From the NCBI RefSeq assembly GCF_020360975.1, contig NW_025408672.1, positions 4,030,001 to 4,094,000 on the forward strand: a stretch of DNA of 64,000 nucleotides, written 5' to 3'. Numbering within the stretch: position 1 is the first letter of the stretch; each line of letters begins with the position of its first letter. This stretch comes from Hirsutella rhossiliensis. Lineage: Eukaryota > Ascomycota > Sordariomycetes > Hypocreales > Ophiocordycipitaceae. The translations under genes and the position numbers were made by a program. Below the pieces are notes generated by a model. That model was not told where the DNA came from, did no database searches, and was given only the letters and a program-made list of their open reading frames with translations. Positions 9,698 through 19,435 of the stretch are shown piece by piece.

Positions 9698-11683
9698 CCA
9701 GCACCTCGGCTCTCACTGCGGCTTTTGAAGACGAACCCAATTTTATCGCATACTGTTGCCAAGTGCACTCCACACATACACCTGCCTTAAGTATTCTTTG
9801 AAGGGGGTCATCGACCGGGGGGCAGATCAACAGAGACGGACAGCCTGCCGCTTCAAGGCACCGTGGAAGATCGTCGAGCAGACAGGATTCACAGAGGATG
9901 GCTTGCTTCAGATTCGGCGCAACCATCCACTCGTCAACCGGTATAACAAGTCGTTGGCGGTCGGCCTTCGCCACAATCACGACGTCTCGATGATCTTGAC
10001 CAAGACCAAGGGCCTGGCCATGGTGTACTACATCACGAACTACGCCACCAAGCTGGATACGCCGATGTGGAAGCGCATTGCTCTCGCCACCGAGGTTGCC
10101 CGCCAACTTCGCGAGGCCGGTCGTCCGACGTCTCGCGCGCCAGGTCCCGCCCTGCCCGACGAGAGGCACCAGGCGGTATTGAACGAAAGCCGTCAATTCC
10201 TGATGAGAACGGCAAATCGCATCTTCTCCGAGCGACAACTCTCGGCTGTCGAGGTTTGTTACCACCTCCTTGGATATGACACCGACTTTACCAACGTGCC
10301 GCATTGGTCCTTCTTGAACTTGACGGCCCTATACTGGACAATCTTTCGGCTATGGGCGCATCTCCGCCATCAGGCCGGCGAGCTCACGGACGCCGAACAG
10401 CCCCAGAGACAATCCTCTGAGGCAAGGAGGGCGAACCTATTATGCCTGGAGGCGTACGCCTACCGCGGTCATGTTCTACAAGACTTATGCCTGTATGACT
10501 ACATGTCAATGATTCACTTGGTGCGTCGAAATGGTCGGAGTGAAGATGACTCTCACATTTTCTCGATGGCCAGGATTCAGACTGTGAAGGCTGGATGCAA
10601 AGCTTCGACGGCCCGACCAGTACGCCGTCCCGATCTTCCAAGGATACATCAGCGACGACCACGAGGACGATCACCCAGTCTATATTAAGCGGTACGCTCT
10701 AACCCCCGGCACCGTTTTGGCTCCGTCTGACACTCTGTGTAGAAACCCTGTCCTACATTTGGCGTTATTCGTCCCTTGGGAAAACTTCATTTCTGAGAGC
10801 CTAGGCGATATAACCGACATATGGACGACGCATCGAGCGGGCCTTTGTCCCCGCCTCCGTTTCTACGTCTCTAACATTTGTCTTTTGAGAAAGTCTGCCG
10901 AAGACGCGCGTAAGGACGCGAAGCTCTGGGCCAGTCGGTCGGAGGGCGACGACACAATTGACGTTGAGTACCCGCTTGACGATGGCCGATACGAAGAAGA
11001 GCCTCCAGCGATGGCTCATCGTCAGGCCTACAGAGCTCTACTCCAGATTTTGCGAAATGCCGTGCGGACACGGACGCCACAAAGACTCACCCGTCCTTGG
11101 AGGTTTAATACACGATCTGTGCGAAGAGAACCCGGCTGGAGAAGAGCAACCTTTTGTCCAACGTCAAGAGGATCTGTACCGGAATATGCCCCATGATCAA
11201 GGTGACGCCTTGTGTCAATTTCCAATATCTCGAGACGATGTCCAGGCAGCGGCCAAGGCCCAACAACTATTGCATCTTCGGATGCTAGACGACATTGAGG
11301 GTGGTTCCCAGGGGACCATGCTTTCCGCGGATGGCGCCGACATCGACGATACGCTAGCTCGCTACGGCGATACGGAGTCCCCTGCTGGGCTCCCGGGCAG
11401 CGACCTCAATGAACGAGGCCCTCGGATGCTTGTCGACGTCAGTCCGGCAACTAGCTTCGCGGAGATGGGACACACCGCCGCGGCCAGCTTTACACTGAAC
11501 TATCTACAGACCATGGCCCTTCAACTCGTTTGCCTGTTTCTGGACAAGTATACTGCCAATCCGGACTCAGCGGGTCAGCATCTTCAATACACCGGCGGGC
11601 CGGGTGGCACGGAAAGTCGAGGATTATCGATGCCCTCAAGGACGTGTTCGCGGCGAGGAACCAGCCGCATCTTCTGCAGATAA
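9698..11683 (+). pseudogene. Helitron B Rep C-terminal part (tyrosine motif) and linker, with one intron
   Basis: The frame from 9756 gives VGLRHNHDVSMILTKTKG, then YYITNYATK, the paired-tyrosine motif whose hydroxyls attack DNA. At 10692 a 51-nt intron begins with GTACGC and ends TGTGTAG at 10742; splicing joins IKR to NPVLHLALFVPWENF. Helitron C carries a GT...AG sequence at the matching position (about 28699-28764), so the intron is an old feature of the family. Downstream, LRKSAEDARKDAKLWA leads into an acidic linker, broken again near 11190, before the helicase. Confidence 0.75.
10692..10742 (+). other. Spliceosomal intron inside Helitron B RepHel
   Basis: It has donor GTACGC, internal CTCTAAC and acceptor TGTGTAG, 51 nt in all. 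Removal restores a continuous conserved reading through the junction. The intron is shared in position with Helitron C. Confidence 0.7.
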
Positions 11684-13059
11684 CCGGCACGTCGGGCAGT
11701 TCGGCGGCCCAGATTGGCGGCACGACTATCCACTCGGCCTGTGGGTTAGATTCCCATCGCGATCCAAACAAACCGCCTCCCCCCTTCTCGGAGGCGAAGA
11801 AGTGGATCTGGAAACAGAAGCTGGTACTCGTGATTGACGAGGTCAGTATGCTGGGAGGAGCCACTCTGCACAACGTCAGTAATTACCTGCAGGCACTCCG
11901 TGACTGTCCGGACGAACCGTTTGGCGGGATGCCCGTCGTTCTACTGATGGGAGACTTCTACCAGTTCGCCCCCGTGCGGGAGACAAGCCTACTGATCATC
12001 AGACCGCCGGACCGAACAGAGAACCCCTTGCGACAAGCGACCATATCTCACCACAGCGGCTGCAGATTGTGGCATCTGTTCAAAACCGTGGTGCTCCTCG
12101 AAGACCAAGTCCGCGCACGCAACGATCCCCAGCTCCGTGCACTCCTGGATCGAGTTCGTAACGGGCGCCAGACCCAGCAAGATCTGAGCTTGCTCAATGC
12201 CAACATTGTAGGACGCTCGCAAATCACCTTCCACGATGGTTTGCGCGCTATAACGCCGCTGAACCGCACCCGGTGGGCCCTCAACATGGAAGCTGTTGTG
12301 GGCTGGGCGCGCTTCAACAAGCGGCACATCCGTATCTTTGTCTCGACTCACACCTGGCGCAACGGCACGCTGTCTCCAAACCTCATAGCGCGAACCATCG
12401 GACAAGGCGACGACTCTGCCTGCAAAGTCCCCGGCGTCTTCTTCTACGCCCAGGGCATGCCCGTGGTTGTGAACAAGAACATCTACACTGGCCTGAAGGT
12501 GGTGAATGGGGCTGACTTTACTGCCGTGGACGTGATAATCGATCCCAATCACCCGGGATACTGCTTGGCAGATGACGTGACCATCCACTTCGGGCCGCCG
12601 CTCGGCATTCTTCTGCAGTCCGAGGAGACGAAGACCTTGGCGATACCGTCCCTCCCGGTGGGGACAGTACTTATCCGGCCCATGTCGCATACACTTGATT
12701 CGACTAACTCTCACTTCAAGTTCTTATCCGCAAGATGCACGCGACGTGGACTGCCCGCTGTACCAGCGTTCGTTCTCACTGATTACAAAGCCCAGGGTAA
12801 AACATTCGTCGAAGTACTGTTGGAGCTGCGTGGAAATCGTGTGACCAATGGTGAACCCTCCAAGTGCGATTTTACGAGCCTCTATGTGCAACTATCCAGG
12901 TGCACCTCGCTTCGGGGCATCAAGCTTCTTAATCCCGTGAGACACCATGACTTCATTGGCAATGGGCTCGATCAGGCCATTCTTGATGGAATGCAGAGAC
13001 TCAAGAACTTGGCCGCGGAAACGAGACGGTTATACAAGGACCAAGGTTTCGAAAAGTAG
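11530..13059 (+). pseudogene. Helitron B PIF1-family helicase domain
   Basis: The frame holds QITGTSGSSAAQIGGTTIHS (a conserved PIF1 block), LVLVIDEVSMLG (Walker B), LLMGDFYQFAPV, DDSACKVPGVFFYAQGMPVV, DYKAQGKTF and SLYVQLSRCTSL (motif VI), and ends at TAG 13059. The helicase unwinds the displaced strand during rolling-circle transposition. The Walker A region reads in two frames: GGPGGT lies in one frame and GKSRIIDAL in the next, at about 11597-11620. Loss of one G within GGCACGGAAAGTC explains this and would kill ATP binding if real. The corresponding site in copy C reads GGEGGTGKSR without a break. Confidence 0.88.
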
Positions 13060-13124
13060 TGGTAGTATACTAACCATCCTTATAGTTTGACCTTTCGCAC
13101 GTCGTAACGCGCCACGTAGACGTT

Positions 13125-13816
13125 CTACACTTCATAAGGTGACCGGACCGCACGCCAGTCGTCCGGATCTCGCTCCCCTCCCTTCCCAGGACGTAAGCGC
13201 TTTTGCTCCTCACAATAATTTACCCACCATTCCTCGAACGCCTGGCGGCTGTAAAGCCACCTCGGCGGCCCGTCTCCTTCCCCGAACAGGTCCAGGATAT
13301 GGTCGCAGAACATCCACACTCCTTCGAGATGCTGCGGATAAAATGGCTTCCTGTCCTTGCGCGCGACCACGACGGTGCCAACTTGTGACTGCCAGTCTGG
13401 AGGTGCAAACCCGGAGTTGGCATCAATATTGAGGTACGTAGCAATCTGGTTGTCGAGGTCTGCCTCGTTGACGGACTGAGTCCCCGTCCGATCCAGGACC
13501 AGCGGGACCTCGATGAGCCCTGGGACGGACGGCACCGACTGCGAAAACACGACATGATTCGCAGGGATTGTAGTGGCAGACCAAAGGGAAACCTTGCTTT
13601 TCTCGGCCTCACATCGGACAATGACAGCTTCGACATGCCCCGACTTGCTGTGCGTTTCCTCAAACCTGATGTACCCATCGGCGGGGAGGCATGCGTGGGC
13701 GGCGGGATGGGTTTTGCTGCTGGCGCTTGCTGGGGCGATGCCTCTGGCTCCGAATCGGTGTCGATGTTGTCCCACTTTGAGTAATCAATCGGAGGCATTG
13801 AGTCGATTCTTAACAA
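13125..13816 (-). pseudogene. Antisense accessory gene of Helitron B, unknown function
   Basis: It starts at 13798 with MPPIDYSKWDNIDTDSE in one frame, then moves to another frame that reads ADGYIRFEETHSKSGHVEAV, LDNQIATYLNIDANSG, HLEGVWMFCDHILDLFGEGD and DPDDWRAVRSPYEV before the stop near 13125. The total is about 220 residues. The tail is also present in Helitron D at 49560-49891 in the same position relative to the helicase end, so the gene travels with the family. I do not know its function. The tryptophan-rich second half looks like a conserved fungal protein, so it may be a captured host gene. One frame break near 13690. Confidence 0.6.
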
Positions 13817-14024
13817 ACTGTTACACTTTACTGCATGATTCGCGAACAGTTCAGACTCCTTTGCCCTTCGAGATGATGGCCCTTACAAGTTACCTCCGCG
13901 TTCTTACCCGCCCGCCCTCAACCCACCTTGTTGTGGCGGGGTAAAATGGCGTCCAAGCAGCCACACTACCGGGAGCAAGCCTCATCGTCTCAGCAGACCT
14001 GCCAGTGTGGAACCAAATTCAGTC

Positions 14025-14071
14025 CCGTTCCTCAAGGCATTGGCGGACCCTGAAAGGGGCCGGTCTCCTGT
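14025..14071 (+). repeat. Helitron B 3' terminus
   Basis: CCGTTCCTCAAGGCATTGGC begins the segment, followed by a small stem (GGACC/GGGGCC) and GGTCTCCTGT. The same 47 bases, with one or two changes, occur inverted at 48449-48496 as the end of copy D, and the match stops on both at CCTGT. The next Helitron 5' fragment starts 5 bases later at 14076, a head-to-tail arrangement. Confidence 0.75.
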
Positions 14072-14075
14072 TTTA

Positions 14076-14301
14076 TGCCTTGAGGAACGAAAGGCTCTTC
14101 CTTCCGCCCCTTCCGTAAACACGGACCGCATGGTGCCCCGTGCGCTCCCCAGCCACTCTTCACTGCCACCTACTTCCGGCCAAACAGAGCCACTGCTTCC
14201 TGCTGCCCGCTCCGGCCCCTCTCCCCGGGCCGCCTGACCGCTCCGGCCATGCTCCGGCCGGTCGGCGGCTCGCCCCTCACTTCGTGACCGCCATTCTTCT
14301 A
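14076..14301 (+). repeat. Helitron 5' fragment cut by pogo element II
   Basis: It is identical to 1873-2098. Identity ends at the TA dinucleotide (14300-14301) where pogo element II starts. The expected continuation of the Helitron leader is not found on the other side of the pogo element at 16491. Confidence 0.8.
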
Positions 14302-16488
14302 CCCATGCCCCACCCCCCTTTCGGTAACACCCACCTTTCGGTAGCGCAATTGAAAAATTCTCCACCAAAAGTCTACCATTTGAACTACATGAAATATGAT
14401 CAGAACTTAACATTATAAACACAAAAAATATATCATTCCGTAGAGAAATGGACGCTCTTATATGTACCGGCGCTTTTTTACCATTCGCCCGGATCTGGTG
14501 GTGACTGGAAGGGCTTCGGATGCCACCTTGACTTCGATCACTGAAGCTGTCTCCACCTCTGAGACCGCCTCCTCCTCTGTGTCAGAATTCAGCACAACGG
14601 CTATCTCTTGGCTTTTAATTTGGGGAATGGCTTCCTCAGCCACCAAAGCTTCACTGAGAGTCATGAATCGTCTGTTCGGGTTCGGAATTGCTCTCCTCTT
14701 CTTGCCTCTCTGCAGCCGGGCCACTTCTTCCTCTAGCTTCGCGATTCTGTTGCTGTGCTCGGCAAGCGTCTGTTCTTGGGCTTCAAAGCCTCTAGCTATC
14801 ACGGCGTATCGTCTCCGGGTACCAGGAGTCTTGTTCTTTCCGAAATCGCGAATCTGGCGGCTGTTTCTTGGCGTATCATCAGAACCCAAAAATGGCGCGG
14901 ACTTTGGAGACGTCTCTACAATGTCCGCGTGAATTTCTGGATGCCGCAATGCCTTGGATCGTGAGATCGGCCAATTCCCAGTGACCCTCCAGCCGGACAA
15001 TATATTCTTTGCCGTCATTCCAACCTCGCGCGCTTTAGCATATGCCCGTATAAAATTGACCTTATGAACAGGCGCAGAATCGGTCAAACAGGTCAATTTC
15101 TGAAGTTCTTTCCGGTAAGCTGCCTTGGAGGCATTGAATACACCGTTATCTAACGGCTGGAGGCCATGAGAGCAGTGGGCAGGAAGGTAACAGCAATAAA
15201 CGTTGTTCAAAAAGCATGTGGCCATCCATGCATCCTGGTCCCGGTTAACGGTAATTCCTACAGAGGTGGATAAAGAAACGCACCGTTGCATGACTTCCAT
15301 GTCCATCTAATATGATCAGTCTAGCATCTGAGGCATCGGCTGGTCGCGTCTGGGGCAAATAGACCCTCTCAAGCCACTCAATAGCGATATGGTTGTCCGT
15401 CCATCCGTTGGGCGACGTTATGTAATGCCAGTCGGCTATTTTGCCGAATTCCGTCAAGAACCACTGTTTCTGAAGTTCTTTGCCCTTAAAGATAATGCCA
15501 GGGGTAAGGACACGGCCGTCCGCGGTGATAGCTTCAATAAATGAGGTCCAGTTGCGGGACTGTGGCCCTTTCAGAAGGGCCTTCCGTTTTGGGTCTGCAC
15601 TCCCAACCACAAGACTATCCAAACCTGGCAAAAGAGTCTGGTTAGTAAAAGTAATGAAAGACAAGCCAAATACTCACCAAAGCCAGACATAATACCGCCT
15701 TCGTCAACATTCACGGTATTTTCTGGTTTAATCCATCCATACTCCTTTTCCTGATATCGAAGAACCAGTGAACCGCACGAGGCGTAAAAGCATTAAATCG
15801 GTTAGCTTCCTGACGTCTCCACGCTTGTTCTTGATGTCCGGATGGCGATTGATGAATTTAGAGACCCAGTTGCGCCCCACTGTCCGCTCGTTGTTCAGTT
15901 GTTTCAAGAGCCTCCACACATGCGCGGATCTGACTGTGGGAGGGAGCATAGCCGAGAGACTCTTGGCGGAGGATCCAAGAAACCAAGCGAGCTTCCTGAG
16001 ACTTACTCAAGAGTTGACGAGGCTGGATCTGATCAGCCAGGGCTACCTGGCCTTTGAGTCTGTCGGAAATAGACTGCTGAGGTATGTCATACTTTTGGGC
16101 GGCGCGGTACTGCGACAAGCCGTTTTTGTGACATCAATTATCGCATTAGCTATAATATCCTCCGTATAAATACTCGAGGCCGCTTTAAGGTCATTTTGGT
16201 CATGTGGTGGAGGAATAACGAGAAGAATCATCGTCAGGAGGCGGAAGGAGATTAGGGGTTGGATGGTAATTTCGCGTGCAAGGTACGCACAGGCCACAGA
16301 CCCCTGTACAAACATTCAACCATTGAAAAGTAGAATTCAATCAATCCTCTATCTACTCCAAGTGACGGCTTGTGAATATCTTCAAAGCTGGCTGGAATCG
16401 GTGTAAGTGAAATTGATGGGTTTTGGTGGGGATATTTCCTAATGCGCTACCGAAAGGTGGGTGTTACCGAAAGGGGGGTGGGGCATGG
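14302..16488 (-). mobile_element. pogo/Fot-like element II with inverted ends and TA target
   Basis: The left end CATGCCCCACCCCCCTTTCG (from 14304) and the inverse of the right end (16427-16487) match over about 60 bases with few changes. TA flanks both sides (14300-14301 and 16489-16490), as expected for Tc1/mariner-pogo elements. The internal reverse strand encodes a CENP-B/DDE-type transposase with two introns. A solo right end of the same family is at 16797-17045. Confidence 0.88.
14458..16150 (-). pseudogene. Transposase of pogo element II
   Basis: Reading from 16150 downward, the N-terminus has QYRAAQKYDIPQQSISDRLK, a psq-type helix-turn-helix, then a CENP-B-type half with VGRNWVSKFINRHPDIKNKR. 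The DDE domain shows VNVDEGGIMSGFG (first D), RLIILDGHGSHAT (second D) and HCSHGLQPLDNGVF (third D). Introns at 15677-15625 and 15283-15235 have GTGAGT...CCAG and GTGCGT...CCAG borders, and removing them restores the conserved motifs. The tail has a coiled segment and a basic end. Frame breaks near 15900 and 15760 interrupt the N-terminal half, so it is probably inactive, although all three catalytic aspartates remain. Confidence 0.82.
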
Positions 16489-16653
16489 TATTGTTGATGG
16501 TGGTTGGTACGCCGATTGTACTTGACGAATTCTTCTATCACCGAATTACCGAATTGGGTCTTCATTGAACGTGACGTTGTGAACTGATGTTCTCTCATGA
16601 CGCTGCCCCCTTTGACGAGCGGGGAACCCGGGTGTACCCTGTTTCACCAGGGG

Positions 16654-16732
16654 TGCCTCCAGCCGGCTTCGAACCGACCCCTCTGCGACGGACGCAGAGG
16701 CTCCAGACGTGTCACCACTACGCCATGGAGGC
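16654..16732 (-). tRNA. tRNA-like sequence, probably pseudo-tRNA or SINE head
   Basis: The reverse strand gives a perfect 7-bp acceptor stem (GCCTCCA with TGGAGGC), a discriminator A, an A-box-like TGGCGTAGTGG, a T arm GTCGG-TTCGAAG-CCGGC, and a B-box-like GGTTCGAAGCC. The middle does not fold in standard form. The best hairpin, TCTGC-GTCCGTC-GCAGA, would give anticodon CCG (Arg) but leaves about eight extra bases after the D arm. Length is 79 nt. No T-run follows. Flanks are pogo fragments on both sides, so a tRNA-derived retroposon or a decayed tRNA is as likely as a working gene. Confidence 0.4.
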
Positions 16733-16796
16733 GACGCAGAGGGTGTAAGTGGCGGCGGATCCCCGGATCCGGCAGATCATCGGAAAATCCCTTAAT

Positions 16797-17045
16797 CATT
16801 GGAGGGAGGGAGATGAAGATTACGCGGCTGAATGGTAATTTCGCGTGCAACGTTCACACAGACCACAGCGCCCTGTAAAAAGATTTAACCCTCGAAAAGT
16901 AGAATTCAGTCAATTTTCTATCTGCTCCAAGTAATCGCTTGCGAATATCTTCAAAGTTCGCTGGAATCGGTGTAAGTGAAATGGTAGACTTTTGGTGGAG
17001 CTTTTTTCAATTACGCTACCGAAAGAGGGGTGGGGGATGGTAGTA
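16797..17045 (-). repeat. Solo right end of the pogo II family
   Basis: It repeats 16230-16490 with changes: GGTAATTTCGCGTGCAA, GAAAAGTAGAATTCA, GAATATCTTCAAAG, TCGGTGTAAGTGAAAT, and it ends CGCTACCGAAAGAGGGGTGG before GGTA. At 16760-16796 the sequence GGATCCGGCAGATCATCGG...CCCTTA instead resembles the inverted end of pogo element I (52660-52699). Ends of two pogo families therefore lie side by side. Confidence 0.7.
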
Positions 17046-17488
17046 TATAGTTAGATTGAGCCTGTAAGAAAGCGGCAGAGAGACTCCTTAGTGCAGGTTT
17101 GGGGCGGTTTAAACAGCTGGTTGCCCGCGGCAGGCGAATGGGGGGTTCTAGGGGGTCCCCCCCTAGGAAAGTGAATTGCAGGTATACGATATTCACCCTT
17201 CGGGCTGGATATTCAGCCGTTAAGCCCCTTGCCTTGGCAACTTAATGGGTGTTCGAAGTATTTTACCTTCACCTAACGGGTGGACGGACGATCACATCGC
17301 TGTAATGTATAACTCGTAACGTCTATTTGTCTCGTTCTATATCGTGTGAATAATTCCATACCCGTCTCTCTTGAATGCCTCGTCCATCTTTTGTGGAGAG
17401 CCTCGCGTCTTCGGCGTTCGATTGCATCCTGTCCCATGTCTATAAGCAGCCTCGGGAACCGGCTCTAAAGCGAAAAACAAGCCATGTT
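17046..17488. other. No supported feature
   Basis: I see no gene, element end or RNA. A short G/C palindrome (CTAGGGGGTCCCCCCCTAG, near 17148-17166) is the only structure. Confidence 0.4.
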
Positions 17489-18117
17489 TCAGCCCCAACA
17501 TTCGTCATCCTCGTCCGCTTCCCACACGTCCTTGGAAGACTCGACGCGCTTCCGCGATTCGATGGCATCGAACCGTGGCCTCTCTTGGATCAAGTTGTCT
17601 TGATTTTGTCTGGGGCTCATCGGCCGCGACTTTGGCGGCGTCGATGTCGGCATCGCCGTCATGATTGGCGCCGAGATGTGGATGCACTGCATGGTTTCTT
17701 TTTCCTGTCGCTTCCGTGGCGAGAGTGCGGATAGGAAAGAGGATATTTTGGATTTGCATGTAGACTGCGGATGGTCGAAGAAGTCAACAGACTCGTCTTC
17801 AGCCTGCACCAAGGGGTTTTCGAAGTAGTAGTCCCTGACCATATTGCCGGATCTGTCCGCCGAGAGTCTTGGTGTTGTGGAGAGGGAGAGGCTTCAGAGT
17901 GTAGCGCGTCGTGCCAAGTCACTTGCTGCGGCTGTTGCGGTCCTTGAAGCCTCGTGACGTCCTGTGTAGGTAGATGTAAAGTGTATGTTGCCGAAGTAGA
18001 GGACAGGGCGCTAGGAGAAAGTCGAGGAGCAAGGCTATTCGCTGAAAGAAGGTGTACGATACTGATTGTAGATGTTGATGGAGAGGATGAAAAGGAGGCA
18101 TGGCGCTTTTTATGCAT
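17489..18117 (-). CDS. Hypothetical protein, uncertain model
   Basis: Two reverse ORFs overlap: 18117-17659 (serine- and threonine-rich, MHKKRHASFSSSPSTSTIS) and 17842-17489 (MVRDYYFENPLVQAEDESVD ... ending KDVWEADEDDECWG). The second has a balanced composition and acidic and basic patches that look like coding sequence, and could be an exon joined to the first by an intron around 17850-17900. I do not recognise either. No similar copy exists in the window, so this may be a small host gene. Confidence 0.3.
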
Positions 18118-18163
18118 GTGAATAAGCCTTCAGCAAGCTTTTGAGCTGAAGTGCCTTGGCACG

Positions 18164-18250
18164 GTGGTTTTCCATACTGTATTGCAAGGGTCTTTCCATA
18201 CTTCCCATTATGGACAAGATGTACCTTGTATGGAAAGACCCTTGCAATAC
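18164..18250. repeat. Foldback 1 (23-bp perfect arms), MITE-like
   Basis: GTATTGCAAGGGTCTTTCCA... at 18179-18201 is exactly inverted at 18228-18250 around a 26-nt spacer. The outer sequence GGTGGTTTTCCATAC is shared with the inverted end of the foldback at 61231-61330, which suggests a small dispersed family. Confidence 0.75.
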
Positions 18251-18320
18251 ACCCTGCAAGTTTAAGTCTAAATTATGTTGGGCATAACCTTGGCCGGTCT
18301 GGAAAATTCGATTTGGACGA

Positions 18321-18403
18321 GTACTCGGGGGGTTGACTAAGGGACTTAGGCCCCCCCTCTTGGAGAGGGGGGGCCTAAGTCCCTTAGTCAACCCCCCGAG
18401 TAC
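18321..18403. repeat. Foldback 2: perfect 40-bp palindrome with 3-nt loop
   Basis: The arms 18321-18360 and 18364-18403 are perfect inverses, beginning GTACTCGGGGGGTTGACTAA and closing around TGG. Such a near loop-less palindrome is unstable in most genomes, so it is either very young or functionally tolerated. Confidence 0.9.
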
Positions 18404-18411
18404 CGGTACCC

Positions 18412-18480
18412 GTTGGCTAGTGCCTTCGTAATTGGGTAGGGGAAGGGGCCCCAAGTTGGCTTACGAAGGCACTGGCCAAC
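18412..18480. repeat. Foldback 3 (20-bp arms, one mismatch)
   Basis: GTTGGCTAGTGCCTTCGTAA at 18412-18431 pairs with TTACGAAGGCACTGGCCAAC at 18461-18480, with one mismatch. It follows directly on foldback 2. Confidence 0.85.
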
Positions 18481-18734
18481 ATGTCGCATCCACACCACAT
18501 TTGAGGGCCCGCAGCACCTGGCGCGTAAAAGGGGCTCGATTGGCTTGAATTGAGGGTGTGTAAAAGTCTGTTCTATGAAGGTAACAAAAGAGAGTTAGCT
18601 GTCTTGCGTGCCCACTTAAATAGGCGCGCAAGTGAACACGGGTATCTCCCTGACTCAAAAGTGCCCTTAGTGCTCCATAATGTGGTTCTGTACACCCCAC
18701 ACACGTTTGGCACGTCGCAGGAACGAACTTGGTG

Positions 18735-18786
18735 TACCCGTTGGCGGGGCCCCTTAGCTGGCTGCCAGAGGCCCCGCCAACGGGTA
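18735..18786. repeat. Foldback 4 (17-bp perfect arms)
   Basis: TACCCGTTGGCGGGGCC at 18735-18751 is inverted at 18770-18786 around an 18-nt spacer. A further 8-bp inverted pair (GTCCAAGT/ACTTGGAC) lies near 18913-18931. Confidence 0.85.
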
Positions 18787-19376
18787 GATGTGCCCGCTGC
18801 TATATTGCATGTAGCTCCTCGTTCGCCTACGTCAGTCCCAACGCTGAGAACAAGCGCGGGCCCGAATCAGAAGCCCGCGCGGCGCCATAAGCCCTCCTCC
18901 TGGTCGTCGGCTGTCCAAGTCTGACTTGGACGGTCAATCTGAACCTGCTGAGAGTGTGTCATCTTGAATCATGTACTTTGCGACGGACATAGTTAGCAGC
19001 GTATTGAACCTCCGAGTAATGGCTACATGGCGGCTCTCAGCTGTGTTTACGCTCCTGTTTTTCGCTGGGGTCTAGATCCTCGCTCAGGACTCTGGGGACA
19101 GAGATGATCCTTGATGTCGCTACGGAGTACTGCCGGTGAGCACTCATCAGAGGTTCGTGACATGGCAGAACCCTTGCCCGCCAACGAGTCGACCAGGGCT
19201 GTCACACAGAGTATATCAGCCTCCAACAGTCTGATTCCCCTATTCACACGGTTGGCCCATATTTTAGGTCGTGGCAGTTTGTAATGCCATATTAGTGATG
19301 GATTCGAACCTTCTAGATGACATCGTCATCTAGGCTGCCTGGGTGGCGACATCGCCACTCAACCCAACGCCACAAG
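18787..19376. other. No supported gene
   Basis: Short ORFs only, without recognisable domains. No match to other parts of the window was noticed. Confidence 0.4.
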
Positions 19377-19435
19377 TAAAATACTGCGCCACACCTTGCA
19401 CCTTTAGTGTTTAGGGCTGTGGTGCAAGGCGTACA
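19377..19435 (-). repeat. Distal tail of the PIF1-like fragment, split off by the LINE insertion
   Basis: The inverse of this segment (TACTGCGCCACACCTTGCAC ... GGTGCAAGGCGTACA) is found at 42863-42917, directly beside the helicase tail. Here it is separated from that tail by the 1,178-bp LINE fragment. Confidence 0.8.

Larger units (their letters stand above)
6611..14071 (+). mobile_element. Helitron copy B, near full length
   Basis: It runs from the 5' motif TGCCTTGAGGAACG at 6611 to a 3' end at about 14071 (GGTCTCCTGT), where similarity with copy D stops. Inside are, in order, a leader, a DUF6570-like domain, the Rep nuclease with HUH and tyrosine motifs, a linker, a PIF1-type helicase (to 13059) and an antisense accessory gene (13816-13125). 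The 3' end carries the inverted motif CGTTCCTCAAGGCA (14027-14040), followed by a short GGACCC...GGGGCC stem. All domains of an autonomous Helitron are present, but the reading frame is interrupted several times. Confidence 0.88.
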
